This document shows, piece after piece, positions 54,891 through 64,000 of a stretch of DNA of 64,000 bases (position 1 is its first letter; the number at the start of each line of letters is the position of its first letter). Below the pieces are notes generated by a model. The model saw nothing but the letters and a program-made list of their open reading frames with translations. It ran no database searches and had not been told where the DNA came from. Source of the stretch: Bos javanicus (taxonomy: Eukaryota; Chordata; Mammalia; Artiodactyla; Bovidae). Position numbers and translations under genes: made by a program. The DNA lies in contig NC_083878.1 of the NCBI RefSeq assembly GCF_032452875.1, forward strand, positions 57,641,378 to 57,705,377. The letters are read 5' to 3'.

Positions 54891-55347
54891 GAAATTCTCA
54901 AAATAGAAATCATGATTAGTATATAAAAAGTTTAAATATTAATCAATAAAACCATTAATAACTTTAATTATCAGACTAGCTTGACAAAATGAAGCTCATT
55001 CCAATGATCTTTCTGATTTCCTGAAGAAATCTCTCTCTTAATTGCTTATGCCACAAGAAGTTAAGAAATCTCTTGAATATTTAATTAAGAATTCCCAATA
55101 TCCTTGTTATAATTACATAAAATACAGCCTATATTAACATGCAGTATGCCGAACACGTTTCATAAACCAATTTTTAAATGGGTGTAAACTCAGAGGTCCC
55201 TGAAGGCAGTTCCCAATCAGCCTACTGCTAAGTGGAATATCCTTAGAAGTGCATTAAATGCTTTGATTAAGCATAAAAAGCTCTTGTTAAACAGCCATAA
55301 TGAAATATCTCATTAACGTGAGATACGGGTGTATGTGCGTATGTGTT

Positions 55348-55380
<33 letters not shown>

Positions 55381-56551
55381 AACAGATCATACTCCCCCTT
55401 TTTCAATTAAAGAATAGTTAATTGTCTGTTGTTTGCAACATGTATGGAAACAGCCTCCTCCTTGATCTTGATTCAGGTTAGATAGCTAAAATTTATTTAT
55501 CTCTCAATCTTAGGATTTACAAGCTATTATTAATAGTTTCTATATTTTATTTATTCATAGTTAAACTATTTTGTTGGCTTTTGAGTTAGCAAAAATATAG
55601 AATTCCAGAGTTCAATTGAAAATATTTTGTGTTTATGGAAGGGCCACATCCTGAGGCGTCATCATTAGTGTTTAGGTTAAAGAATCTTGTCTCAGCTCAA
55701 CCATCTACCCGAAATAAGGTCAAGAACAAATAAATCCTTTATTACTAGCTTGGTTTTGAACTCAAGTTAGATAATTTCCTGGTAAACTACAGAAGTGTTT
55801 TTAAGTTAGTGATAGACAAAACTAAACAGTTTCTTTTCTTTCTTGGCATATTTTATTGAGTTCCCATTCCAATTGAACTTTTTAGAACTGTGACACATAA
55901 AGCTTCATTGTGCATCACTATCATCAATGCTGCTTTAAAAAAAAAATGCTTTATCCTGAATTCAGTATGGGAATGCTTTGGATTTTTGGATTGATGACTG
56001 AAGTACCATACTTTATTTTGCCACACTAATGGCTAGAAAAAAAACAAAAAAGAAACATTCAAAATAGTAGCAAAGGTGGTATTAAGGAAGGGAGAAGAAA
56101 ATTCCCCCTCAAATCTAGAGTGAAACCAACCTAACCAAAAATGTAAGCCTTTCACAAATTATTAAAATTTCTCACCCTGTAGGGAGTGCCCAAATTCATA
56201 TTCTAAATATGTGTGTTTGATTTTTATCTTCCAACTTTCCCCCTCAATAATTTCCAACAATTTAATTTTTTCATTATCAAGTAGCTCAGCTTATTGTCTA
56301 TAAAATAGATATTTTTGTTTATTCGCCTGTTAATCACTTAGTTAATGTTTGTTTTTCACAGCTTATTTTGTAATATTCCTGAATTTCTTTTTCTTTGCAA
56401 TTAAACACAGGTTGCTTGAGAATTAAGATTGGTTTGAGATTAGGGATAAGATACGGGACCTATGCATGACTCAACTGTATTTCATTTTTAATGCCTAAAA
56501 TTCTTATCAGCAATTTAACTTTTCATTTTCTTTCTATTTTTAGAGTATAAT
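54891..56551. other. Unassigned AT-rich sequence, 1.7 kb
   Basis: Contains a (GT)n microsatellite (55329-55381) and no recognised repeat family or gene. Confidence 0.5.
55329..55381. repeat. (GT)n-rich microsatellite
   Basis: Imperfect gt/tatgtgcg array followed by a pure (gt)n of about 11 units at 55359-55380. Confidence 0.93.
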
Positions 56552-56554
56552 AAG

Positions 56555-56745
56555 ATCCACTGCCTGCAATGCAGGAGACACAGATTCAATCCCTAGATTG
56601 GGAAGATACCCTGGAGGAGGGCATGGCAACCCACTTCAGTATCCTTCCTGGAGAATCTCATGGACAGAGGAGCCTGATGGGCTACAATCAATAGAGTTGC
56701 ATAGAGTTGGACATGACTGAAGCAACTGAGCATGCATGCTTGCAA
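56555..56745 (+). mobile_element. Bov-tA SINE, 5'-truncated
   Basis: It starts within the tRNA-like part (ccactgcctgcaatgcagga). The body has ggcatggcaacccacttcag and the end is gttggacatgactgaagcaa. Confidence 0.92.
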
Positions 56746-57441
56746 GATCAAATGCAGCAAAATACTATGTATTTGGAAAAGCTACTTTAGAGCCAAAGAT
56801 GACAATGTCAAAATTAGACAGCTAATTGACATATAGAACCAGTATGTTTATGCTTGAGATATATTAATTTTAGCTGATGGACAACTGTTCAAAATGATGG
56901 TAAAATTATTGTCTTAATTATAATGGTTTAATTGCCTAAAAGTTCACCATGTAAAAATTGAACCCACGGAAGTAGAAGACATTCTTGTAATACTGATGTA
57001 ATAATGATTCTAAATATGTTATTTAAAACCTGCAATTGTACAACCTACTCAAATACCACACATTTAGACACCAATCCTTCAGACTACTAAAGGAATTTTC
57101 TTGCAAAATATAAACATCAATATAAATATACATATATACACATACATATGCATATATAAAGAACCTACCTTCACCTATTCCTCCCACTCTCCTTCATTCC
57201 ATTGCCCTAATGTTTGCTGAAACAAACCCCATGGGACTTCTCTAAGTCTGTAGGACATGTCCTTCTCCTTAAACAAAGAATTCCATGATACTCCCTTCAT
57301 TTTGCCTCTGTAGCTTTCCTTGAAAGCACCCAACAAAATTCATAATTATTTGCTTATTTGCATTAATGTTCAGTTAATGTGACTCTCCCAATAAATGTCT
57401 TTATATTAAATTATAGCAATATTTGTATTATTTATGGGTAA
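56746..57441. other. Unassigned AT-rich sequence
   Basis: A (at)/(ac)-rich tract lies near 57121-57158. No gene is seen. Confidence 0.5.
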
Positions 57442-57781
57442 TAAAATACTGCAAGGAGATCCAACCAGCTCATCCTAAAGGAGATCAGTCCTGAGTGTTC
57501 ATTGGAAGGACTGATGTTGAAGCTGAAACTCTAATACTTTGGACACCTGACGCAAAGAACTGACTCATTGGAAAAGACCCTGATGCTGAGAAAGATTGAA
57601 GGCAGGAGGAGAAGGGGATGACAGAGGATGAGATGGTTGGATGGCATCACTGGCTCAATGGACATGGGTTTGGGTGGACTCCAGGAGTTGGTGATGGACA
57701 GGGAGGCCTGGCATACCGCGGTCCATGGTGTCGCAGAGTCGGACACGACTGAAGGACTGAACTGAACTGAAGTAAAGTACT
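57442..57781 (+). mobile_element. BovB LINE 3' end (about 320 nt)
   Basis: Runs from ctgcaaggagatccaaccag to gaaggactgaactgaactga. The near-exact TSD is taaaatact (57442-57450) and taaagtact (57773-57781). Confidence 0.95.
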
Positions 57782-58250
57782 AGTGAGAACACTGTGAGAT
57801 GTCTCAATTCATGGACAAATAATCAAGAATTTTGGTGTTCACACTTTAAGTTTTAGCATATAGTAAGTCTGTGAATACAATTCAAGTATTTAGTGGAAAG
57901 ACACTATATACACATAAGAGAGTTTTCTGGCCTAGAGATATATTTAAATTCTTGGGGTCTTAGATCACATAGGCAAATAATTATATTCTGGACTGAAAAA
58001 CCTATACATCATCTTCAAAAACTGCCTAACTTCTTAATGATTAATTGAAACTGTGTTCCTACAGTAATTATAATGAGTACCTCTGGCCCCACTGCTTGAT
58101 ATAGAGAGCTAGGAGTGCTGCTCACATCATGCCACAAAGGAAATCTAAAATAATTTCAAATTCTTTCTTCAACACATTAAGATCTTAGGTCACATAGTTA
58201 ATGACTAGTCCCAAATCAAATAGAGATGAAAACCTGAAGGGAGAGATGAA
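57782..58250. other. Unassigned sequence
   Basis: No feature recognised. Confidence 0.5.
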
Positions 58251-58460
58251 ATGGAAGCACTTACTCAGGTAGTGTATAATAATGCAACTGAACAGGTAAA
58301 CATTCAACTAGAATCATTGATGACCTTGCTGAACTTGAAAATTGAGCTGGTGGGACACTGTGAAACTCAAGGACCTGCTAAATTAATGGCAGTCAATTTT
58401 GTTGATTCTTCTTTCTCTGTGATACTGGATTTTCACAGAAAAGCCAAGAAAGGGTGCTAA
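58251..58460 (+). other. Unidentified 69-codon open frame
   Basis: ATG-initiated frame MEALTQVVYNNATEQVNIQL, then NLKIELVGHCETQGPAKLMA and FVDSSFSVILDFHRKAKKGC. It does not match any LINE or SINE frame in this window. A second frame (58504-58776) follows in another register. Together they may be a degraded processed pseudogene or retroviral fragment, or chance. I do not recognise the family. Confidence 0.25.
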
Positions 58461-58503
58461 TAATTATCCATTGTAATGACCTTGGGCAAGGAAAAGCAGT
58501 TGT

Positions 58504-58776
58504 TTGAAGAGGGCAAGAAACTCTATCCAAATTCATCTCGCCCATACATTATGGAGGGGGGAGTTTGAATTTGAGCAGGAAAGGGAAACAGACTATGCTT
58601 TTCTTGGTTACTGGTACAAACTTGTGGCTGTTGGGAAAAGAAATAAAAGAAAAAATCCTATTCCTGGTGGAGAAGCAGGATTGTACACTGGACTCACAAC
58701 TATAATTAAACCTGTAACTGTAATTAAATCTGTAACTAAAAAAAGAAGAATAGAACCAAAAGCACCACATCCATGA
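58504..58776 (+). other. Unidentified 90-codon open frame
   Basis: The frame contains EFEQERETDYAFLGYWYKLV and AVGKRNKRKNPIPGGEAGLY, followed by a small imperfect repeat (TTIIKPVTVIKSVTKKRR) arising from a tandem of aattaaacctgtaact / aattaaatctgtaact. No family recognised. A coding role is unproven. Confidence 0.22.
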
Positions 58777-59517
58777 GTTCCCTGGAACAGAATGTGCCTA
58801 TACCTTAGGCTAATTGGAATAAGACACCCCTGCCACCAGAATAACAAACCTTAAATAACAATTAACACCTTTATATTACAGAGGGAGAAAAGATGAAGAG
58901 CAAAAACATCAGAACACTCAGTGATAAACAGAGACATTAGAGCTATCTGATATGGACTGTAAAATAATTATGATTAATGTGTGTATACTGCTTTTCATCC
59001 TGTTTGTGATGCCAGCTGTCTTGCTATTTACACTCCTTGCCCTATTTACCGAACCCAGGGTAGGCAAGCTGTAAACTAAGAGGCTGGAAGGCAACTCGAG
59101 AAGCCACAGGAACTATAAGGACTGCAGATCTCTCCTGGCTAACAACAGCCCTAACAGTATTCTCTCCTGGCTGATGCAGCAGCTAGACACTCTATAGTCC
59201 CTCCTCTAATGGCTGTCCCAATGGACATAGCCATGGTGCAGCAGTAAAATGCTGCTGCCTTCTAGGTGGAGCTCACATATATGCATACTACACAGTGTCC
59301 CATGATCAAGTGAGTACCTCGTGACACATGATGCACAGTGCTACAAATGATCTCAGTTGTTCCATCGTCATTATTTGAAAAACTTGGGGTGAGAGAGCCT
59401 GAACATGCCATCTTGGCTAATTTGCTCTCTCCTCACAGTGTGAAAGGCTCTAAGGAAAACCTGGGCCACACTATCAACATCAACAGTGTAAAAAATTGTA
59501 AGGAAGCATCAAATAGA
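58777..59517. other. Unassigned sequence, moderate GC
   Basis: Short hydrophobic frame at about 58969-59073 (NVCILLFILFVMPAVLLFTL) and another at 59338-59526 (PSSLFEKLGVREPEHAILAN). No repeat or gene identified. Confidence 0.4.
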
Positions 59518-60530
59518 AAAGCCTGACTTGCTTCTTGAGAAATCTGTGTGCAAGTAAGGAAGCAACAGTTAGAACTGGACATGGAACAACAGACTGGTTC
59601 CAAACAGGGAGAGGAGTACGTCAAGGCTGTATATTGTCACCCTGCTTATTACATTTATATGCAGAGTATATCATGAGAAACACTGGGCTGTATGAAGCAT
59701 AAGCAGGAATCAAGATTTCCAGGAGAAATATCAATAACCTCAGATATGCAGATGATACCACCTTTATGGCAGAAAGTAAAGAAGAACTAAATAGCCTCTT
59801 AATGGAAGTGAAAGAGGAGAGTGAAAAAGTTCGCTTAAAGCTCAACATTCAGAAAACAAAGATCATGGCATCCAGTCCCATCACTTCATGGGAAATAGAT
59901 GGGGAAACAGTGGAAACAATGAGAGAATTTATTTTTTTTTTGGGGGGGGGCTCCAAAATCACTGTGGATGGTGACTGCAATCATGAAATTAAAAGACGCT
60001 TGCTCCTGGGAAGACAAGTTATGACCAACCTAGACAGCATATTAAAAAGCAGAAACATTACTTTCCCAACAAAGGTCCATCTACTCAAGGCTATGGTTTT
60101 TCCAGTAGTCATTTATGGATGTGAGACTTGGACTATAAAGAAATCTAAGTACTGAAGAATTGATGCTTTTGAACTGTGGTTTTGGAGAAGATTCTTGAGA
60201 ATCTCTTGGGCTGCAAAGAGATCAACCAGTCTATCGTAAAGGAAATCAGTCCTGAATATTCATTGGAAGGACTGATGTTGAAGCTGAAACTCCAATACTT
60301 TGGCCACCTGATGCAAAACACTGACTCATTGGAAAAGACCCTGATGCTGGGAAAGACTGAAGACAGGAGGAAAAAGGGACAACAGAGGGTGAGATGTTTG
60401 GGTGGACCATCTCAATGGACATGAGTTTGAGTAAACTCTGGGAGTTAGTGATGGATAGAGAGGCCTGGTGTGCTGTAGTCTGTGGGGTTGCAAAGAGTCG
60501 GACACAAATGAGTGATTGAACTGAACTGAG
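59518..60530 (+). mobile_element. BovB LINE, 1.0 kb, 5'-truncated
   Basis: It starts in the RT palm (ctgacttgcttcttgagaaa) and ends at aactgaactgag. The YADD motif is kept (NNLRYADDTTFMAES). A T9 and G10 run at 59932-59950 disrupts the frame where other copies have a shorter ttttt-ggg-ctcc string. Confidence 0.95.
59766..60155 (+). pseudogene. BovB ORF fragment downstream of RT motif C (129 codons)
   Basis: The frame reads LLMEVKEESEKVRLKLNIQK, TKIMASSPITSWEIDGETVE and KITVDGDCNHEIKRRLLLGR, then SRNITFPTKVHLLKAMVFPV. It follows directly after the YADD motif, which lies just upstream in the same region. A homopolymer expansion (F-run then GGG) is inserted mid-frame but happens to keep the register. 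The next segment (60176-60424) is shifted. Inactive. Confidence 0.9.
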
Positions 60531-61724
60531 AAATGAAGATTTTACTATCAGAAACGAAGAATACCTCTTGTGAGCTCATCAATAGATTGACACAAAGGAG
60601 AAAAAAGTCAAATAACTTCAAGACAGGTCAAGAGAAATTACTCAAATTGAAACACACATATACAATAGCACATGTGCCTTTAAACATAACAGAAACAAAC
60701 AAATAACATGTTTCTTATTGGTACTAGACTTCTTTCTTATTCAACTTTATCTCTACTTGATGACTTTCTTGAAACAGATAGTAAACATTCCATAATATCA
60801 TGTAATAGAATAAGTCTGGATGATTTTTACCCTTATATCTAGTAGAAAAGTATCACAGACATAGAATAAAGCAAAAAAGTTATTATCAACATAAGTACAG
60901 ATCAAAATTACATGATGAAAGAGAGTATGTAGTTACTTCATGGTAAATACTATCATACAATAACCAGGAAATTTAAGTCTGAAAATAAAGAGTAGAAAAG
61001 GAATTTACAATATACCTTCCAATGGGAGTGGAAAAAAAATATGGAAAATTCTCAGCAATAGAGAAGTGGACAGTCCAGTGGACTAAAGGCATAAAGAATA
61101 GTGGGGGGGGGGATAAAAGAGAGACCCCAATGAATCATCCTGTATATTTCCTGTATTCTTTTGGCTAACCTTCATTTTGCAATTGGGTCAGGGTTCAAAC
61201 TGAAGGAAGTTTGGGAATATGATTCATTCCAGTACTCATGACCATTGATGTTCACCTAACCCTCTGCAGCCAAATTTTTTGGTAATCATTCTAGACATCA
61301 ATAATTATAAGGCATGTAGATATTTATATACTATATAAAGGAAACACACAGTCTTTATATTTATTCTCTTAAAAAGAATGTCTTCATCTAAATGCTTTCA
61401 GAATGTTTACATCTGCAGAATTTCTGTCTGTTATAAAATCTTGTAACAGAGGAAATTCACTCTGAAGTCAAATCATTCATCATAAGAAAATACTAGCTGG
61501 ACTACAGATAAAGTAGGTAGTGGTTAGAGGGATCTGATGGTTAGAAGTAGTTGGGAAAGAGATTTTTTAAATGTCTGTCATTTAGCTTGAGTTATTTAAT
61601 TTTTCTTTGAACTTATTTCCTTTGTACAATTAGTATTTAGTCTCTAATATTAAATAATTTGGGAATCCATAGTCATATATATCTGAATGTGATGTGAACA
61701 TGAATTTCAAATTCTAAGCTCTAA
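60531..61724. other. Unassigned AT-rich sequence
   Basis: Includes a (G)10 run at 61102-61111. No gene or repeat family recognised. Confidence 0.5.
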
Positions 61725-61860
61725 GTTACTAGTCTAAGTTCTGGTATTTACTATGTGTGTTAACTCTGTAAATTACTTAAGCCTTTTGGGACTCAATCTC
61801 ACCATTTCCAAAATGTTTTTGTTAGAAAATTACTAAGGCTTAAAATAGCTACAGAGTGTG
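61725..61860 (+). mobile_element. MIR SINE
   Basis: ctctgtaaattacttaagcc, ttgggactcaatctcaccat and attactaaggcttaaaatag fit the MIR core loosely. Confidence 0.5.
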
Positions 61861-61979
61861 AAATTGCTTTTTATTCTACTTGATACAAATATAAGCATAT
61901 TTTTAAGTAGTTAATAAATTTTGCCAAGCTGCCTTCCTTTCTGCAAGGAAAACTCGACAGTTTGACTCCATGTCATATG

Positions 61980-62213
61980 GTTCTTGAAATGAAAGTGAAG
62001 TCACTCAGTCATGTCTGACTCTTTGTGACCCCATGGACTGTAGCCTGCCAGGCTCTTAGGTTCATGGTATTTTCCAGGCAAGAATACCAGAATGGGTTGC
62101 CATTTCCTTCTCCAGGGGATATTTCCAACCCAGGAATCTAACCCAGGTCTCCTGCATTGCAGGCAGACTCCTTACCATCTGAGCCACCAGGGAAGTGGCT
62201 TGAGAGTTCTTGA
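61980..62213 (-). mobile_element. Bov-tA SINE
   Basis: gaagtcactcagtcatgtct through gggttgccatttccttctcc to gagccaccagggaagtgg. The TSD gttcttga lies at 61980-61987 and 62206-62213. Confidence 0.95.
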
Positions 62214-63179
62214 GGGAATGGTTAATGAAGATTATTCCATTTCCATGGCAGCAGAGATGGGAATATTACCTCCCCCACTTCCACATCATTGAAATTTCTT
62301 CTCTACAAACTTTAAAGTTGGAAGTAAATAAACTGTTTTTTTCTATCTGCTAGTGAGGTTGTGAAGATGTGGCCTAGATGGAAAAAACAAAATCTGCATA
62401 CCAAGTATATTATTTCCTGGAGATGGTAAAATTATTTTTTATTAAACATAAATTTAATAGTTATTAAGTGAGGACAAAGATGTGCTAGTTCACATAACCA
62501 GTTTTTCCATAATGAAAGCAGAAGATAATGGAGACAAAGCAGAGCTATGTTTTCAAAGACAGCCCCTGAAGGGAAATTTGATTCAGCCAAAATTATTCCC
62601 TTGAATTCCCTGTCACAGTACAAATCCCTGAGTTCATGAGAGTGAATCCAGTCTAGTATTAAATTTTCATTGATTTATTCATCACCATAAAAAATAAAAA
62701 TTAAAAAAATGCTGTGATGTTATAGGGAAGTGAATGTATCACATTTAGATATTTTCCCCTAAATCTAATCCATGAGATATGCTCTATAAATATTTGTATT
62801 ACAATGAGATTTTACTTTTAGCTCTATATTGAGGTCTTTCTAAATAATTTATTAGTTATTTCCAATTGTTTTTCATGCATTTCAAAGTTTAAAGATTTGG
62901 CTTTTTAGTTTTTGCATTTTCTCCTTTACAAATAATTTTCATATAAGTATCATAACTTCATTAAAAAGTAAAACAATCTTTATGATGTATACATTCATTT
63001 TTAGAAAGTAAACCAAATGTGTGCCAATTTTATGAAACTTATATGCATTATGAATTGCTATAATAAAAGCCAAAAATCTTTTGAAGAGAAATTTTAAAAG
63101 AAATGGCATAATATTCAATTTCATTTTAAGTGATAAAGAAAACCTTAGCATAGATTTTAAAACATATTATAATAAATGT
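62214..63179. other. Unassigned AT-rich sequence, about 1 kb
   Basis: No gene or repeat recognised. The frames are AT-driven. Confidence 0.5.
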
Positions 63180-63467
63180 AGACATTACGGACAAGGCAAT
63201 GGCAACCCACTCCATACTCTTGCCTGGAGAATCACACGGACGCAGGAGCCTGGTGGGCTGCAGTCCATGGGGTCGCTAAGAGTCAGACACGACTGAGAGG
63301 CTTCACTTTCACTCTTTACTTTCATGCACTGGAGAAGGAATTGGCAACCCACTTCAGTATTCTTGCCTTGAGAATCCCAGGGACGGGGGAGCTTGGTGGG
63401 CTGCCTCTATGGGGTCGCACAGAGTCGGACATGACTGAAGCAACTTAGCAGCAGCAACAGACATTAC
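63180..63467 (+). mobile_element. BOV-A2 SINE with 9-bp TSD
   Basis: gacaaggcaatggcaaccca, linker cttcactttcactctttact, second monomer, and a (cag)n-derived tail cagcagcaacag. The TSD agacattac lies at 63180-63188 and 63459-63467. Confidence 0.95.
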
Positions 63468-63475
63468 ACTTTACA

Positions 63476-64000
63476 TTCAGTTCAGTTCAGTCGCTCAGTC
63501 GTGTCCGACTCTTTGCAACCACATGAATCGCAGCACGCCAGGCCTCCCTGTCCATCACCAACTCCCGGAGTTCACTCAGACTCACGTCCATCAAGTCAGT
63601 GATGCCATCCAGCCATCTCATCCTCTGTGGTCCCCTTTTCCTCCTGCTCCAAATCCCTCCCAGCATCAGAGTTTTTTCCAATGAGTCAACTCTTTGCATG
63701 AGGTGGCCAAAGTACTGGAGTTTCAGCTTTAGCATCATTCCTTCCAAAGAAATCCCAGGGCTGATCTCCTTCAGAATGGACTGGTTGGATCTCCTTGCAG
63801 TCCAAGGGACTCTCAGGAGTCTTCTCCAACACCACAGTTCAAAAGCATCAATTCTTCAGTGTTCAGCTTTCTTCACAGTCCAATTCTCACGTCCATACAT
63901 GACCACTGGAAAAACCACAGCCTTGACTAGACGAATATTTGTTGGCAAAGTAATGTTTCTGCTTTTGAATATGCTATCTAGGTTGATCATAATTTTCCTT
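63476..64000 (-). mobile_element. BovB LINE, cut by the window end
   Basis: The 3' end is at the left (ttcagttcagttcagtcgct). It runs into the C-terminal coding region and continues past the window. The frame at 63487-63747 encodes RWLDGITDLMDVSLSELREL. Little diverged at the 3' end. Confidence 0.96.

Noticed and set aside
1..64000. CRISPR arrays, bacterial operons, phage genes or replication origins
   Set aside because: Regularly spaced repeats, ribosome binding sites and long dense genes are all absent; the sequence is typical mammalian repeat-rich DNA.

Overview
This window reads as ruminant nuclear DNA, most likely from a bovid, and it is almost certainly intergenic or deep intronic. The diagnosis rests on the repeats: BovB (RTE-clade LINE) copies, Bov-tA and BOV-A2 SINEs, artiodactyl CHR-type SINEs, the bovine-type L1 3' end, and endogenous retroviral LTRs. 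Older mammalian layers (MIR, MLT1-type LTRs, MER5A, old L1) lie underneath. I found no intact protein-coding gene, no functional tRNA or other RNA gene, and no CRISPR array or bacterial feature. Almost every open frame over 60 codons is a LINE ORF fragment, its antisense shadow, or a SINE read-through.

Layout. 0-6.6 kb: AT-rich sequence with a few SINEs. 6.6-9.6 kb: an old minus-strand L1 split by a BovB and by a young L1 3' end, followed by an MLT1-type LTR. 9.9-13.0 kb: a BovB, a MIR and a minus-strand L1. 13.5-16.3 kb: a SINE nested inside a SINE, a young L1 3' end, and an old L1 split by a SINE. 19.5-26.6 kb: two LTR types, each present in both orientations (A+, B+, B-, A-), with two same-strand BovB copies in between. 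26.9-28.0 kb: a small BovB and an L1 with an inverted 5' part. 29.2-38.2 kb: a BovB-dense block holding a near full-length BovB with an antisense BovB inside it, then a 5'-inverted BovB and an LTR. 38.9-43.6 kb: L1, SINE, BovB and MIR pieces, a perfect AT-rich hairpin and a G-rich tract. 45.1-46.9 kb: an L1 3' portion. 49.3-51.0 kb: MER5A, a SINE and an L1 5'UTR/ORF1 segment. 51-64 kb: MLT1, BOV-A2 copies, two BovB 3' pieces and a BovB running off the window end.

How the parts relate. I count about 14 BovB copies covering roughly 15 kb of the 64 kb (hand estimate). BovB is an autonomous non-LTR retrotransposon encoding an apurinic-type endonuclease and a reverse transcriptase; Bov-tA and BOV-A2 are considered to be moved by its machinery. 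Every BovB reading frame here is broken. Many insertions have exact target-site duplications (TSDs) visible by eye, which gives a relative order of insertion. The most interesting observations concern retrotransposon biology: two BovB copies sharing the same premature stop, a 5' module shared between a BovB and an L1, a SINE-bounded BovB composite, an antisense BovB pair able to form a long hairpin, and twin-priming-type inversions. I did not find a convincing new gene system.
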